DNA from: Jeotgalibacillus marinus | Lineage (GTDB): Bacteria; Bacillota; Bacilli; Bacillales; Jeotgalibacillaceae | Assembly: GCF_040801915.1 (NCBI RefSeq) | Contig: NZ_JBFMIA010000002.1 | Span: 124,001-188,000 of the forward strand | Direction: 5' to 3' | Length of the DNA: 64,000 nucleotides | Shown: positions 52,435 to 62,258 of the stretch, one piece after another | Layout: every line of letters begins with the position of its first letter | Position numbering within the stretch: position 1 is the stretch's first letter | Notes under the pieces: model-generated | The model's input: only the letters and a program-made list of their open reading frames with translations | Database searches by the model: none | What the model was told of the DNA's origin: nothing | Translations under genes and position numbers: made by a program

Positions 52435-54094
52435 TCACGTCGTCATCTCTTTTGACCAGGTAACCTACCGACATTCCGAAGAGCTTGATCCTGTTTTAAA
52501 TGAACTTTCCTTTGTAGTAAATCAAGGTGACAGTGTACTGCTTTCAGGACCGAGTGGCGCTGGCAAGAGCACTTTAACAATGTTAATGAACGGGATACTA
52601 CCAGAAAACGGAAACGGTGTAATAGATGGACGAATTAAATGGTTCGGAACAGTCTCTACCAACTGGGTTGCTGGGTCCATATCCAAAAAGATTGGAGTGA
52701 TGTTCCAAGATCCTGATAGCCAATTTTGTCAGACGACCGTTGAAGAAGAAATTGCTTTCGGACTCGAAAATCTCCATTTACCAAGGACCGAAATGGTTCA
52801 GCGTATACATACTTCTTTAGCAAGCGTCGGATTAGATGGGTTTGAACAACGAACGATTCACCAATTATCTGGTGGCCAAAAACAGCGAGTGGCCCTTGCT
52901 TGTCTACTCGCCATGAAAACGGAGATCTTGTTACTAGATGAACCGTTCGCCAATATCGATCCTTTATCAAGAAGAGAGCTAATTGCTTGTTTATTTGAAT
53001 TAAAACAAACGTTTGATTTAACTATCATCGTGATTGATCATGATCTTCATGGCTGGGTCGAATGGATTGATCGCGCTTTATTGCTAGATACAGACGGACG
53101 CATTCAATTGGATAAACCGATGGATAAAGCTCTGAGTGATCATTATGACGTTTTTGAAGAGTTGACGATTGCACTTCCACTCTTTATTCAAGTGCAGAAG
53201 ATCCACGGTCAGTGCGTTTATGTAAAGGAAAAACATTGGAAAAAGCATGCGAGCGAACAACAATGCGATCTACTTCACGAAAAGATCAAAATTAAGCCAA
53301 AAAAAGAGACTAACACCCCTCCTTTAATCCAAGCAGAGGCACTCACGTATTCAGTTGAAGGGAAAGACATTTTACAAAATGTTGATCTAGATATTTTACA
53401 AGGAGAAACCATTGCGTTTTGTGGCCATAATGGGGCTGGAAAAAGTACGCTCGCCCTTTTGTTGGCAGGTCTCTTTAACCGCTATACAGGGAAGGTTTAT
53501 CTCCAAGGAAAACCTCTAGAACACCTTTCTTCACAAGAGGTTCGCAGTCAAATTGGCTATGTATTTCAAAATCCTGAGCATCAGTTTGTTGAGCATACAG
53601 TCAAAGAAGATGTTGGCTTTGGCTTAAAACTAAAACGGTTACCTGAAGAAATTGTGTCAGAACGAATTCAGTCTCAGCTGCGATCAATCGGACTAGTAGG
53701 TTATGAAGATCACCACCCTCTCTCTTTAAGCCAGGGACAAAAAAGAAGGTTAAGCGTTGCGAGTATGACAATTGATGACCAGACACTTCTTTTATTGGAT
53801 GAACCAACCTATGGACAGGATGCAAAGTCATTAAAAAACCTTGTTGGCATGATTCAAGAAAGAAAACAGCAAGGAAAAACGACTGTTATGGTTACCCACG
53901 ATATGGAGCTTGTTCAGGAAGTTGCTGATCGTACGTTGCTTTTATCAGACGGAAAAAAGATTTTTCAAGGTCCGACATCATCACTTTGGCAACTCGGAGA
54001 AGAAACGTTGGAACAGCACGGGCTCGTTCTACCCTCCTCTGTGAAATTGCGTACGTGGTTAGGAGGTCTGCCACGTGTGGCTACACACCATTAA
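52418..54094 (+). CDS. ykoD: ECF transporter duplicated ATPase YkoD
   Basis: 558 residues: two ABC ATPase domains in one chain. Domain 1 has Walker A SGPSGAGKST, signature LSGGQKQRVALA and Walker B LLLDEPFANIDP. Domain 2 has GHNGAGKST, an altered signature LSQGQKRRLS and LLLDEPTYGQD. It energises the ECF module. The ATG at 52418 follows AGAGGGATACAT. It overlaps ykoC by 20 bp. Confidence 0.93.
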   Translation: MKKRLDHVVISFDQVTYRHSEELDPVLNELSFVVNQGDSVLLSGPSGAGKSTLTMLMNGILPENGNGVIDGRIKWFGTVSTNWVAGSISKKIGVMFQDPDSQFCQTTVEEEIAFGLENLHLPRTEMVQRIHTSLASVGLDGFEQRTIHQLSGGQKQRVALACLLAMKTEILLLDEPFANIDPLSRRELIACLFELKQTFDLTIIVIDHDLHGWVEWIDRALLLDTDGRIQLDKPMDKALSDHYDVFEELTIALPLFIQVQKIHGQCVYVKEKHWKKHASEQQCDLLHEKIKIKPKKETNTPPLIQAEALTYSVEGKDILQNVDLDILQGETIAFCGHNGAGKSTLALLLAGLFNRYTGKVYLQGKPLEHLSSQEVRSQIGYVFQNPEHQFVEHTVKEDVGFGLKLKRLPEEIVSERIQSQLRSIGLVGYEDHHPLSLSQGQKRRLSVASMTIDDQTLLLLDEPTYGQDAKSLKNLVGMIQERKQQGKTTVMVTHDMELVQEVADRTLLLSDGKKIFQGPTSSLWQLGEETLEQHGLVLPSSVKLRTWLGGLPRVATHH

Positions 54095-54833
54095 CCCATC
54101 GATTAAAATGCTGACAACACTATTCATGATTGTCGTTCTAGCGTTTTTTTTGGACCCGTTTCTTTATCTCTTTTTTTGGTTCGGTCTTATCCTTATTACT
54201 TTCACGCTGGCTCGTATTTCATGGAAAACGTGGGCACTGCTCACTGCGCCATTTCTCTTTATGGCAATTGGCTATGTATGGACCGCCATGTTATTTCCAA
54301 ATAAAGCACTGATGGCAAATGAAACGATGCTTTGGCAGTGGGGCTGGCTCAGTTTAACAGAAGAATCGCTCGCTAGAAGTGCAGCACTTGGATTGCGGGT
54401 CATCCTGTTTTCAGCTCTTTCCCTACTGTTCGTTTTAACGACAAAGCCAACTGTCATGATGCTGAGTTTAATGCAGCAACTTAAACTCCCATCTCGTTTG
54501 GTCTATGGGATTATGGCTGGCTATCAATTTTTGCCTTTGATCAAAGAGGAATTTCACATTATGCAACGCGCACAACAAATACGAGGAGTTGGCCGACCAC
54601 GTACATGGAAAGAACGCTTGTCACAGTGGAAAAGCTTTGTCATCCCTCTTTTAGCAAGCGCGATCCGAAAAGCAGAGCGCACTGCAATTGCCATGGAATC
54701 AAAAGGTTTCACTGGAGAACCGCGTACCCACTGGTATCGAACTATTCAAGTCAAAAGACGGGATGCTTTATTTGTGGGATTGATGGTAGGATTATTTGCC
54801 CTCTCTTATGCTGTTTCTAATTTGATTGTGTAA
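54075..54833 (+). CDS. ykoC: ECF transporter T component YkoC
   Basis: 252 residues with about five membrane helices and the cytosolic coupling motifs near the C-terminus (MQRAQQIRGVGRP and RKAERTAIAMESKGF, both with the Ala-Arg-Gly pattern). The start is GTG after AGGAGG, inside the ykoD end. Last gene of the operon; I see no clear terminator after it. Confidence 0.92.
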   Translation: MWLHTINPSIKMLTTLFMIVVLAFFLDPFLYLFFWFGLILITFTLARISWKTWALLTAPFLFMAIGYVWTAMLFPNKALMANETMLWQWGWLSLTEESLARSAALGLRVILFSALSLLFVLTTKPTVMMLSLMQQLKLPSRLVYGIMAGYQFLPLIKEEFHIMQRAQQIRGVGRPRTWKERLSQWKSFVIPLLASAIRKAERTAIAMESKGFTGEPRTHWYRTIQVKRRDALFVGLMVGLFALSYAVSNLIV

Positions 54834-55008
54834 AGATTTTTTAACACCCTACCTGATCTACAATATCAAAGAAGAACTTTCCCTTTTCTTCTATTATATA
54901 TTAAAAGAGCATGCATTGATTTTAAGTCATCCACTGTTTACCTCCCCCCTAGAAAGATTTTCTGCTAGGATGAAACCGTAAAATGCCGTATGATGGAGTG
55001 AGATCTTT

Positions 55009-55077
55009 ATGAATATCGGAGGAATTTACACAAATGAGTGTTTTAAATGTAGAAAAAGTTGGACATACGTTCGGTGA
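55009..55077 (+). other. possible leader ORF overlapping the ABC-F start
   Basis: ATG with GGAG ten bases upstream opens 22 codons (MNIGGIYTNECFKCRK...) and stops 41 bases inside the ABC-F gene in another frame. ABC-F antibiotic-resistance genes are often controlled by short upstream ORFs. Here there is no obvious attenuator hairpin, so this is only a candidate. Confidence 0.35.
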
Positions 55078-56584
55078 TCGTACGCTCTTTAAAGACGTAT
55101 CGTTTCGCCTTTTAGATGGAGAACATATTGGACTTGTTGGAGCGAATGGCGTTGGCAAATCCACGTTAATGAGCATTTTAACCGGTGAGCTCATACACGA
55201 TGAAGGAAAAGTAGAATGGCTACCAGGCACACACTACGGTTACCTGGACCAACATACGAGGTTAGCACCTGGGAGATCGATGCGTGATACACTTCGAGAT
55301 GCATACCTTCCCTTGTTTAAAAAGGAAGAAGAGCTAAATGACATCACATCAAAAATGGCTGATGCAACGCCAGAAGAGCTCGAGCAGTTGCTTGAAGAAA
55401 TGGCTGAAGTTCAAGATTCGCTAGACGCAGGTGATTTCTATTCGTTAGATTTAAAAATCGAAGAAGTTGCACGTGGTTTAGGTCTTGATGCGATTGGTTT
55501 AGATCGCGACGTTGCTGCACTTAGTGGTGGTCAACGTACAAAAGTATTACTTGCGAAACTACTTTTAGAAAAGCCTAAAGTTTTGTTATTGGATGAGCCT
55601 ACAAACTATTTGGATGTAGAACACATCCATTGGCTGTCAATGTATTTAAAAGAATATCCGCATGCATTTTTACTTATCTCACATGATACTTCGTTTATGA
55701 ATGGCATCGTGGATATTATTCTCCACTTAGAATTTACGAAAATGAATCGCTACACAGCGACATATGATAAATTTTTAGAGTTGGCTGAACTAAATAAAAA
55801 TCAGCATATCAACGCGTACGAAAAGCAGCAGGAATTCATTAAAAAGCAAGAAAGCTTTATCGCAAAAAACAAAGCACGTTACTCGACTACAGGCCGTGCG
55901 AAAAGTCGTCAAAAACAATTGGACCGAATCGAACGAATTGACCGTCCTGAAACAGCCGTTAAACCAACGTTTGACTTTAAAGAATCACGTGGAAGCAGTC
56001 GTTTTGTCATTGAAGCTGAAGAACTTGAAATTGGCTATGACCAACCACTACTACCTAAGCTCAATGTGACGATTGAACGTGGCGAAAAAATTGCTGTTGT
56101 CGGTTGTAATGGGGTCGGTAAATCAACTTTATTAAAAACGATTATGGGGAAAATCAACCCACTTGGCGGGAAAGTCATTCATGGAGATTTCCTTTACCCT
56201 TCTTATTTTGAACAAGAGCTTAAAGCAAGACCCATCACACCCATTGACGACGTGTGGAATGAGTTTCCTTCAATGGATCAAAACCAAGTTCGTTCTGCAC
56301 TTGCTCGTTGCGGATTGAAAAACGAACACATTACTCGCCAAATGAATCAACTAAGCGGTGGTGAACAAGCAAAAGTTCGTTTATGCAAACTTATGATGCA
56401 TGAAAGCAACTGGTTACTTTTTGATGAGCCTACCAACCACCTTGACGTTACAGCAAAAGAAGAATTAAAACGCGCACTAAAAGCATACAAAGGTACAATC
56501 ATTCTCGTTTGCCACGAACCAGAATTTTACGAAGACTGGGCAACAACAACGTGGAATGTGGAAAACTGGTCGAATAACCTTTAA
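55034..56584 (+). CDS. ABC-F family ribosome-associated ATPase, YfmM-like
   Basis: 516 residues, two ATPase domains and no membrane part. Walker A GANGVGKST and GCNGVGKST; signatures LSGGQRTKVLLAKLL and LSGGEQAKVRLCKLM; Walker B LLLDEPTNYLD and LLFDEPTNHLD. The interdomain linker (PtIM) is rich in Lys/Gln around residues 250-300. ABC-F proteins act at the ribosomal E/P sites; the whole-length similarity is closest to YfmM as I recall it. A TCGGAGGAATTTACACAA site precedes the ATG. Confidence 0.88.
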   Translation: MSVLNVEKVGHTFGDRTLFKDVSFRLLDGEHIGLVGANGVGKSTLMSILTGELIHDEGKVEWLPGTHYGYLDQHTRLAPGRSMRDTLRDAYLPLFKKEEELNDITSKMADATPEELEQLLEEMAEVQDSLDAGDFYSLDLKIEEVARGLGLDAIGLDRDVAALSGGQRTKVLLAKLLLEKPKVLLLDEPTNYLDVEHIHWLSMYLKEYPHAFLLISHDTSFMNGIVDIILHLEFTKMNRYTATYDKFLELAELNKNQHINAYEKQQEFIKKQESFIAKNKARYSTTGRAKSRQKQLDRIERIDRPETAVKPTFDFKESRGSSRFVIEAEELEIGYDQPLLPKLNVTIERGEKIAVVGCNGVGKSTLLKTIMGKINPLGGKVIHGDFLYPSYFEQELKARPITPIDDVWNEFPSMDQNQVRSALARCGLKNEHITRQMNQLSGGEQAKVRLCKLMMHESNWLLFDEPTNHLDVTAKEELKRALKAYKGTIILVCHEPEFYEDWATTTWNVENWSNNL

Positions 56585-56695
56585 ACTCAAAAATAAACTC
56601 TTTGTTAAATAAGGAAGTTTTACATCTTTTCCGCCTAACCAATCAATGATGTGATTTGACTAAATTCCCCCCATCCTACGAGAGGTGAATGATGA

Positions 56696-57067
56696 ATGGA
56701 AACCAACTCTACATTTAATGAAACCTTTGAACAGCTAAAGAACATTTTAGTCCGTCATGAACAAGATTTGGTATTGAAAAAAGATACGGAAAATGATTTC
56801 TATTTAGATTCAAACACCATCATGGAACATAATAAAAAAAATGTGTTTTTCGGTGCGGTTCAAATCAAGAAAAATTACGTCAGCTTTCATCTAATGCCTG
56901 TTTACATTTACCCAGAGCTACTTGAAGAAATTTCAGATGACTTAAAGAAACGGATGCACGGAAAATCTTGTTTTAACTTTAAGAAACCGGATCTAACGTT
57001 GTTTGAGGAACTACGGACATTAACTGAAAAAGGGTTTATCATGTATGAAAAAAATAATCTTATTTAA
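56696..57067 (+). CDS. conserved protein of unknown function
   Basis: 123 residues, soluble alpha/beta. Core VFFGAVQIKKNYVSFHLMPVYIYPELLEEI followed by KKRMHGKSCFNFKKPDLTLF (split here) recalls the DUF1801-like/YdhG fold. The ATG at 56696 is eight bases after GAGGTG; two other ATGs just upstream are out of frame. A strong terminator follows. No partner gene. Confidence 0.72.
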   Translation: METNSTFNETFEQLKNILVRHEQDLVLKKDTENDFYLDSNTIMEHNKKNVFFGAVQIKKNYVSFHLMPVYIYPELLEEISDDLKKRMHGKSCFNFKKPDLTLFEELRTLTEKGFIMYEKNNLI

Positions 57068-57069
57068 TA

Positions 57070-57112
57070 AAGAAGTCCTACACGCCATTGATGTGTAGGA
57101 CTTCTTTTTTTA
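57070..57112 (+). terminator. terminator of the preceding gene
   Basis: AAGAAGTCCTACAC/GTGTAGGACTTCTT with a 9-base loop and T-run. Confidence 0.9.
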
Positions 57113-57198
57113 GTTAGATAAAATAGCAAAATCACTCATAAAACCTCCATTCATTGCCATACTAAGGAAATATTTATCAAAAGAAAGGTTGTTTCCTT

Positions 57199-58728
57199 AT
57201 GCATAAAAAAAGTGAACAAGAAGCTTATTGGCGCTTAACAGCAAAATTGCCTGATCATCCCCCACTTTCTGAAAGTAGAGAGACAGATGTAGTGGTAGTC
57301 GGTGGTGGAATCGCCGGCATCACAACTGCATACCTTCTTTGTCAAAAAGGCGTACGTGTAACAGTCGTTGAAGCAAGTGAGATCGTATCAGGAACGACTG
57401 GCCATACTACAGCAAAAATAACTGCGCAACATGGAGCCATTTATGATGAGCTCCTACACCATTTCGGCCTTGAGGGTGCGCGTTCCTTTTATGAAAAAAA
57501 TCAGCAAGCTATTGACTGGATTCGTAATACCGTCTCACAAAAGCAGTGGGAATGCGATTTCGAAACACAAGACGCATGGATTTATGCTGACAGTGAAGCA
57601 ACTATTCAGCAACTCGAAAAAGAACAACATGCCTATGATAAACTGGATATCCCCTACAAACATGCATCTAAGCTTCCTTTCGATATTCACTGTGATGGAG
57701 CGCTCATCATGCCAAACCAAGCACAATTTCACCCGACTCGTTACATTTCTGCCATGGTTGAAGAAATTGTGGAAATGGGTGGAAAGCTCCATGAACAAAC
57801 GAAAGCTGTTGATATTCAGGAAGGACAAGAAATACAAGTCACCATGGAAAATGGACACGTATTAACATGTCAGCATGTCGTTGTAGCCAGTCATTTTCCC
57901 TTTTACGATGGGATGGGACTTTATTTCGCCAAAATGAAACCTGAACGATCTTATTTGATGGCAGGTCATTGGAAAGAAAAAGATCCTGGTGGAATGTATA
58001 TTTCGATTGACCAAACGGTTCGGTCCATTCGTTTCTTCTCGATGGACGGTTCGCGCGGTATCCTTGTTGGTGGCGAGCCTCACTCGACAGGTCAGGGTGA
58101 GCCAACGGACCATCATTTTGATGTGTTACAAAAATTCACCTCCACTCATTTAGGAAAAGTTGATTTTACGTATCGATGGTCTTCCCAAGACTATACGACG
58201 CTTGATAAGCTTCCCTACATCGGAGCAATTTCGAATCGTCACCCCCGAATATTGGTTGCCACTGGTTTTCGCAAATGGGGCATGACGCAAGGAACGATGG
58301 CGGCTCATCTTATTAGTGAGCGCATTCTTGGAACTTCTACACCTTCATCTGACCTGTTTGATCCAAGTCGGTTTCATGCTGATCCTGCATTGAAAAAAGT
58401 GATCTCGATCAACAGTGATGTAGTCAAACATTTTGTTAAAAGCAAATTAGAAATACCTGTGATCACTTTAAAACAGCTGCCGCTTGGTGCAGGTGCACAT
58501 GTTAATTGGAATGGTCAACAAATTGGTGCTTACAAAGATGAAAGTGGTAACGTACACGCTGTTGATACAACGTGTACGCATCTAGGTTGTTCTGTGAACT
58601 GGAATTCATCTGAAAAATCATGGGATTGCCCGTGTCACGGATCCCGTTTTACTATTAAAGGTGAGATATTGGAAGGTCCAGCTATGAAGCCTCTTGAGGT
58701 CATTAAAACGGATGGATGTGAAGGTTAG
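57199..58728 (+). CDS. yhfW: FAD-dependent oxidoreductase with C-terminal Rieske domain, YhfW-like
   Basis: 509 residues. N-terminal DAO-type FAD domain (VVVVGGGIAGITTAYLL near residue 28; GTTGHTTAKITAQHG) and a C-terminal Rieske [2Fe-2S] domain with CTHLGCSVNWN and CPCHGSRF giving the two Cys and two His ligands. The length and order equal B. subtilis YhfW. The substrate is unknown. It stands alone, with AAAGGTTGTTTCCTT before the ATG as a weak site. Confidence 0.9.
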   Translation: MHKKSEQEAYWRLTAKLPDHPPLSESRETDVVVVGGGIAGITTAYLLCQKGVRVTVVEASEIVSGTTGHTTAKITAQHGAIYDELLHHFGLEGARSFYEKNQQAIDWIRNTVSQKQWECDFETQDAWIYADSEATIQQLEKEQHAYDKLDIPYKHASKLPFDIHCDGALIMPNQAQFHPTRYISAMVEEIVEMGGKLHEQTKAVDIQEGQEIQVTMENGHVLTCQHVVVASHFPFYDGMGLYFAKMKPERSYLMAGHWKEKDPGGMYISIDQTVRSIRFFSMDGSRGILVGGEPHSTGQGEPTDHHFDVLQKFTSTHLGKVDFTYRWSSQDYTTLDKLPYIGAISNRHPRILVATGFRKWGMTQGTMAAHLISERILGTSTPSSDLFDPSRFHADPALKKVISINSDVVKHFVKSKLEIPVITLKQLPLGAGAHVNWNGQQIGAYKDESGNVHAVDTTCTHLGCSVNWNSSEKSWDCPCHGSRFTIKGEILEGPAMKPLEVIKTDGCEG

Positions 58729-58811
58729 TAAACATGTATTGCTAATTTCTTTCTCACAGATAAATTTCAGTTTCCAACAATAAAAGATTATTGTTGATAT
58801 TGGAACAAAAA

Positions 58812-58846
58812 TAAGGGAACTTTCTTTAATAAAAGTTCCCTTTCTT
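58812..58846. terminator. bidirectional terminator after the Rieske oxidoreductase
   Basis: AAGGGAACTTT/AAAGTTCCCTT with T-rich flanks. A second hairpin CAACAAT/ATTGTTG lies just before it. Confidence 0.78.
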
Positions 58847-58888
58847 ATACCATTAAAACTCTTGTTTGTTTAATATTAATATCTTGCA

Positions 58889-59314
58889 TTAATCTTCTAC
58901 ATTGATGATTTGCCTTAATTCTTTTGTCGCGTCTGGGGTTATATAGTAAACATGTTCATAACCCATATACATAAATGCGCTTTCTTCTCCTTCATTTCCT
59001 AGTAATAGGTGAAGTAAGTGATAGTTATCATCTTGATATTGAACTAAAATATCATAGTCAGGTTTTTCTCTATTTACATCCTCACGTTTTCTTTTTGCAC
59101 TCTTCATAATGTCTTCGAAATTTGATACTGTTTCTGTTTTTTTAAAGGAAACAAAGAAATTATCATTTATTCCTCCATATCCTTCAGACTCAGAAATCGA
59201 AACCTCGGTTATAGTACCCAATAAGGTCATTTCTTTGTTCAGATAAATTTGGAAGCCAATAAAGGTAATGGCACATAAAGAAGAAAATAATAATAATAAT
59301 AACAATTTTTTCAT
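58889..59314 (-). CDS. secreted or membrane-anchored protein of unknown function
   Basis: 141 residues: a basic start and hydrophobic helix (MKKLLLLLLFSSLCAITFIG) that is a signal peptide or anchor, then a soluble domain with charged KRKREDVNREKPDYDILVQY. No lipobox Cys in the right place is certain. I use the ATG at 59314, just after AGGGGGATCAT; the frame's first ATG at 59368 is upstream of it. No family recognised. Confidence 0.6.
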   Translation of the reverse strand: MKKLLLLLLFSSLCAITFIGFQIYLNKEMTLLGTITEVSISESEGYGGINDNFFVSFKKTETVSNFEDIMKSAKRKREDVNREKPDYDILVQYQDDNYHLLHLLLGNEGEESAFMYMGYEHVYYITPDATKELRQIINVED

Positions 59315-59493
59315 ATGATCCCCCTGATTATTTTGATTACATTTATCTTTATATATCTTCTTCAGCAACCCTGCTCTTTAATGGAATAAACCATAATTAA
59401 CCAAATATACAACCTCTCATTTTTTACCAATATTATAGAGTAATCGTTCGTCAAATTCAAATAATATTAGAGTTATTTAACTAGCAACTAACT

Positions 59494-59537
59494 AAAAAAC
59501 CCTTTAGATTAACCTTACGTTAACCTAAAGGATTTTT
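59494..59537 (-). terminator. terminator of proC
   Basis: CCTTTAGGTTAA/TTAATCTAAAGG with flanking T-run on the minus strand, directly after the stop. Confidence 0.85.
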
Positions 59538-59539
59538 TC

Positions 59540-60346
59540 TTATTTACCCAATTCTTTTACTTTAGCGGTACAGCTTTCCATCGCACTTAAGATCGCACCA
59601 CGGAACCTTTCTTCCTCAAGTCTAGAAACAGCTGCGATTGTCGCGCCACCCGGAGAACAAACTTGGTCTTTGAGCGTGCCAGGATGAAGCTCAGTATCTA
59701 GCACCATTTTCGCCGCACCTAAAACAGCTTGTGCCGCTAAACGATAGGCTTGATCCCGTTTTAATCCTTGCTTTACCCCACCATCAGCCATTGCTTCTAT
59801 CATCATGTAAACATAAGCCGGTGAAGAGCCACTTATAGAAGGAATCGAATCCATTAACGCTTCTGAAATAATTTCAACTTCTCCAAATGATCCAAATAGC
59901 TTTTTAATTTCACAAAGCTCTTCCTCTGTCACCCTGTCGTTCGCACACATAGCACTCATACCCTCTCCAACAAGTGACGGCGTATTCGGCATGGTACGTA
60001 CAACTTTGATGTTTTTATTGAACATTGTTGAAATGTCTTCAGTCGTTAAGCCAGCTGCAATCGTCACAATAATGACGTCCTCTGCAATCAAGTCTCGTAC
60101 TTCTTCAATAATTTCTTGGTGCAAGTTAGGTGTCACGCCAAGAAATAAGATATTCGCTTGCTGCGCTACTTCTTTATTAGATGGGACTGTTTTAGCCCCA
60201 TATTGTAATGCTACTTTTTCTCGTGTAGCTGCTGTTTTTGAACTGACAATAATAGATGCAGCTGGAACCATTTCAGAGCGTATCATTCCGGCGATCATCG
60301 CTTGAGCCATTTTTCCGCATCCTATAAAACCAATCTTTCGTATCAT
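59540..60346 (-). CDS. proC: pyrroline-5-carboxylate reductase
   Basis: 268 residues. N-terminal dinucleotide fold (IGFIGCGKMAQAMIAGMI) and the C-terminal P5CR signature DQVCSPGGATIAAVSRLEE; MPNTPSLVGEGMSAMCAND is the conserved middle. It makes proline from P5C with NAD(P)H. B. subtilis has several P5CRs, so a proC/proI/proG distinction is not possible here. AGGAGGTAATTC precedes the ATG. Confidence 0.93.
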   Translation of the reverse strand: MIRKIGFIGCGKMAQAMIAGMIRSEMVPAASIIVSSKTAATREKVALQYGAKTVPSNKEVAQQANILFLGVTPNLHQEIIEEVRDLIAEDVIIVTIAAGLTTEDISTMFNKNIKVVRTMPNTPSLVGEGMSAMCANDRVTEEELCEIKKLFGSFGEVEIISEALMDSIPSISGSSPAYVYMMIEAMADGGVKQGLKRDQAYRLAAQAVLGAAKMVLDTELHPGTLKDQVCSPGGATIAAVSRLEEERFRGAILSAMESCTAKVKELGK

Positions 60347-60502
60347 TAAGAATTACCTCCTATTAAGCCTCTTTATTTAAAAGAATATAAGATCAATGAA
60401 GGAAAAGCGAATAGATGCAATTATTTCTTTTATATTAATGCATTAAAGTTGTCATTTGAACAAACAATTTTATTAAGAATATGTAAAGATGAAATATATC
60501 AG

Positions 60503-60531
60503 TTGCTTATATAATTATATGCCTATATACT
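60503..60531 (+). promoter_or_regulatory. ars operon promoter with palindromic operator
   Basis: TTGCTT (60503-60508), 17 bases, TATACT (60526-60531). The spacer contains the perfect palindrome ATATAATTATAT (60509-60520), a likely ArsR site. Confidence 0.65.
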
Positions 60532-60574
60532 AATTATGGATTAAGAAACAACTCATTTTCGGAGGTGAACGCAG

Positions 60575-60922
60575 TTGATCGCAAAAGAAGCCATTTCAAT
60601 CGATAAAGCAGCAACGGCACTTAAGCTGATGGGTGATAAAACACGGTTAACGATGCTACGTATTTTAGCGGACCATGATTGCTGTGTCTGTGAATTCGTT
60701 GAGATATTTGACATGAGCCAGCCTTCTGTCAGCCAGCACGTTCGTAAAATGAAGGACATTGGCATGATTAAAGAGCAACGCAGAGGACAATGGATCGTTT
60801 ATTCACTAAACGAAGCGTTCGAAAGCTATGACATGATTCAAAGCGTCCTTCATCACCTGCCTGTTCAAGAACATCATTTAGAAGAGCTAATTAAAAAAGG
60901 AAAACGAATTTCCTGTGAGTAA
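60575..60922 (+). CDS. arsR: arsenic-responsive repressor ArsR
   Basis: 115 residues, winged helix. The metalloid site is a Cys cluster at 36-39 (DCCVCE) at the start of the recognition region, followed by MSQPSVSQHVRKMKDIG. The start is TTG after GGAGGTG, with no ATG nearby. First gene of arsR-arsB-arsC. Confidence 0.93.
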   Translation: MIAKEAISIDKAATALKLMGDKTRLTMLRILADHDCCVCEFVEIFDMSQPSVSQHVRKMKDIGMIKEQRRGQWIVYSLNEAFESYDMIQSVLHHLPVQEHHLEELIKKGKRISCE

Positions 60923-60940
60923 GTTGAAGGAGTGTAGCCC

Positions 60941-62239
60941 GTGTTTTCAGTAAGTTTAGCCATACTTATTTTTTTAGCGACATTAACACTTGTGATTTTG
61001 CAGCCAAAAGGACTGGGAATTGGTTGGTCTGCATGTGGTGGAGCACTCATCGCGTTACTTCTTGGCGTAGTATCAATGCAAGATGTTGTTGATGTAACAT
61101 CCATCGTTTGGAATGCTACCTTAACGTTTGTCGCACTTATTATCATTTCACTCATTTTAGATGAAATTGGATTTTTCGAATGGGCTGCTCTTCATATGGC
61201 TCGTTTTGCCAATGGCAGCGGAATTAAAATGTTTGTTTACGTCACACTTCTAGGTGCACTTGTCGCAGCATTCTTTGCGAATGATGGTGCAGCGCTGATT
61301 TTAACACCGATTGTTCTTGCAATGGTAAGAAACCTGAACTTTAAAGAAGCCATGATTTTACCGTTTATTATGGCAAGTGGATTTATTGCAGATACGGCGT
61401 CTTTACCATTAATCGTAAGCAACCTTGTAAATATCGTTTCGGCGGACGTCTTTGGAATTGGTTTTGCCGAGTACGCGAGCCGCATGATCATCCCGAACTT
61501 TTTTAGCATCGGAGCAAGTTTACTGGTCTTATGGCTATTTTTCCGTAAAAGCATTCCAGAAAATTATGATATGAGTCAGTTGAGAAAACCGAAAGATGCA
61601 CTTAAAGACGCGAAAATGTTTCGTTTGTCTTGGGGCGTTTTAGCTGTATTGCTCATCGGCTATTTCGCGAGTGAATTTACTGGCGTGCCCGTTTCGATGA
61701 TCGCTGGGGTAATCGCGATTGTGTTCTTATTGATCGCTCGCCGCAGTCCTGCCGTTCATACAAAAACTGTGGTTAAAGATGCACCGTGGGCAATTGTGTT
61801 TTTTTCAATCGGTATGTATGTCGTCGTTTACGGTTTACGAAATGTAGGTTTAACAAGCGTATTGGCGGATGTGATTGAAGTAGCAGCTGCTCAAGGGCTG
61901 TTTGTCGCAACGATCAGTATGGGCTTTATCGCAGCGCTTCTTTCGTCCGTTATGAACAACATGCCTACTGTTATGATTGACGCTTTAGCGATTCAAGAAA
62001 CAACGACAACTGGCGCCATTCGCGAAGCACTTATTTATGCGAACGTAATCGGTTCTGACCTTGGACCTAAAATTACACCAATCGGTTCTTTGGCCACTCT
62101 TTTATGGCTACATGTATTAAGTAAAAAAGGATTTAATATCAGTTGGGGATACTATTTTAAAGTGGGAATCATCCTTACAATTCCAACCCTACTATTCACT
62201 TTAATTGGTCTTTATTTATGGCTAATGATTATCTTATAA
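60941..62239 (+). CDS. arsB: arsenite efflux permease ArsB
   Basis: 432 residues, ArsB/NhaD superfamily with about eleven membrane helices. Typical elements: FFANDGAALILTPIVLAM and VMNNMPTVMIDALAI. It expels arsenite or antimonite using the proton motive force. The start is GTG after GAAGGAG. It is the ArsB type, not ACR3. Confidence 0.93.
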   Translation: MFSVSLAILIFLATLTLVILQPKGLGIGWSACGGALIALLLGVVSMQDVVDVTSIVWNATLTFVALIIISLILDEIGFFEWAALHMARFANGSGIKMFVYVTLLGALVAAFFANDGAALILTPIVLAMVRNLNFKEAMILPFIMASGFIADTASLPLIVSNLVNIVSADVFGIGFAEYASRMIIPNFFSIGASLLVLWLFFRKSIPENYDMSQLRKPKDALKDAKMFRLSWGVLAVLLIGYFASEFTGVPVSMIAGVIAIVFLLIARRSPAVHTKTVVKDAPWAIVFFSIGMYVVVYGLRNVGLTSVLADVIEVAAAQGLFVATISMGFIAALLSSVMNNMPTVMIDALAIQETTTTGAIREALIYANVIGSDLGPKITPIGSLATLLWLHVLSKKGFNISWGYYFKVGIILTIPTLLFTLIGLYLWLMIIL

Positions 62240-62258
62240 CTTTGAAGGAGTGATTCAA

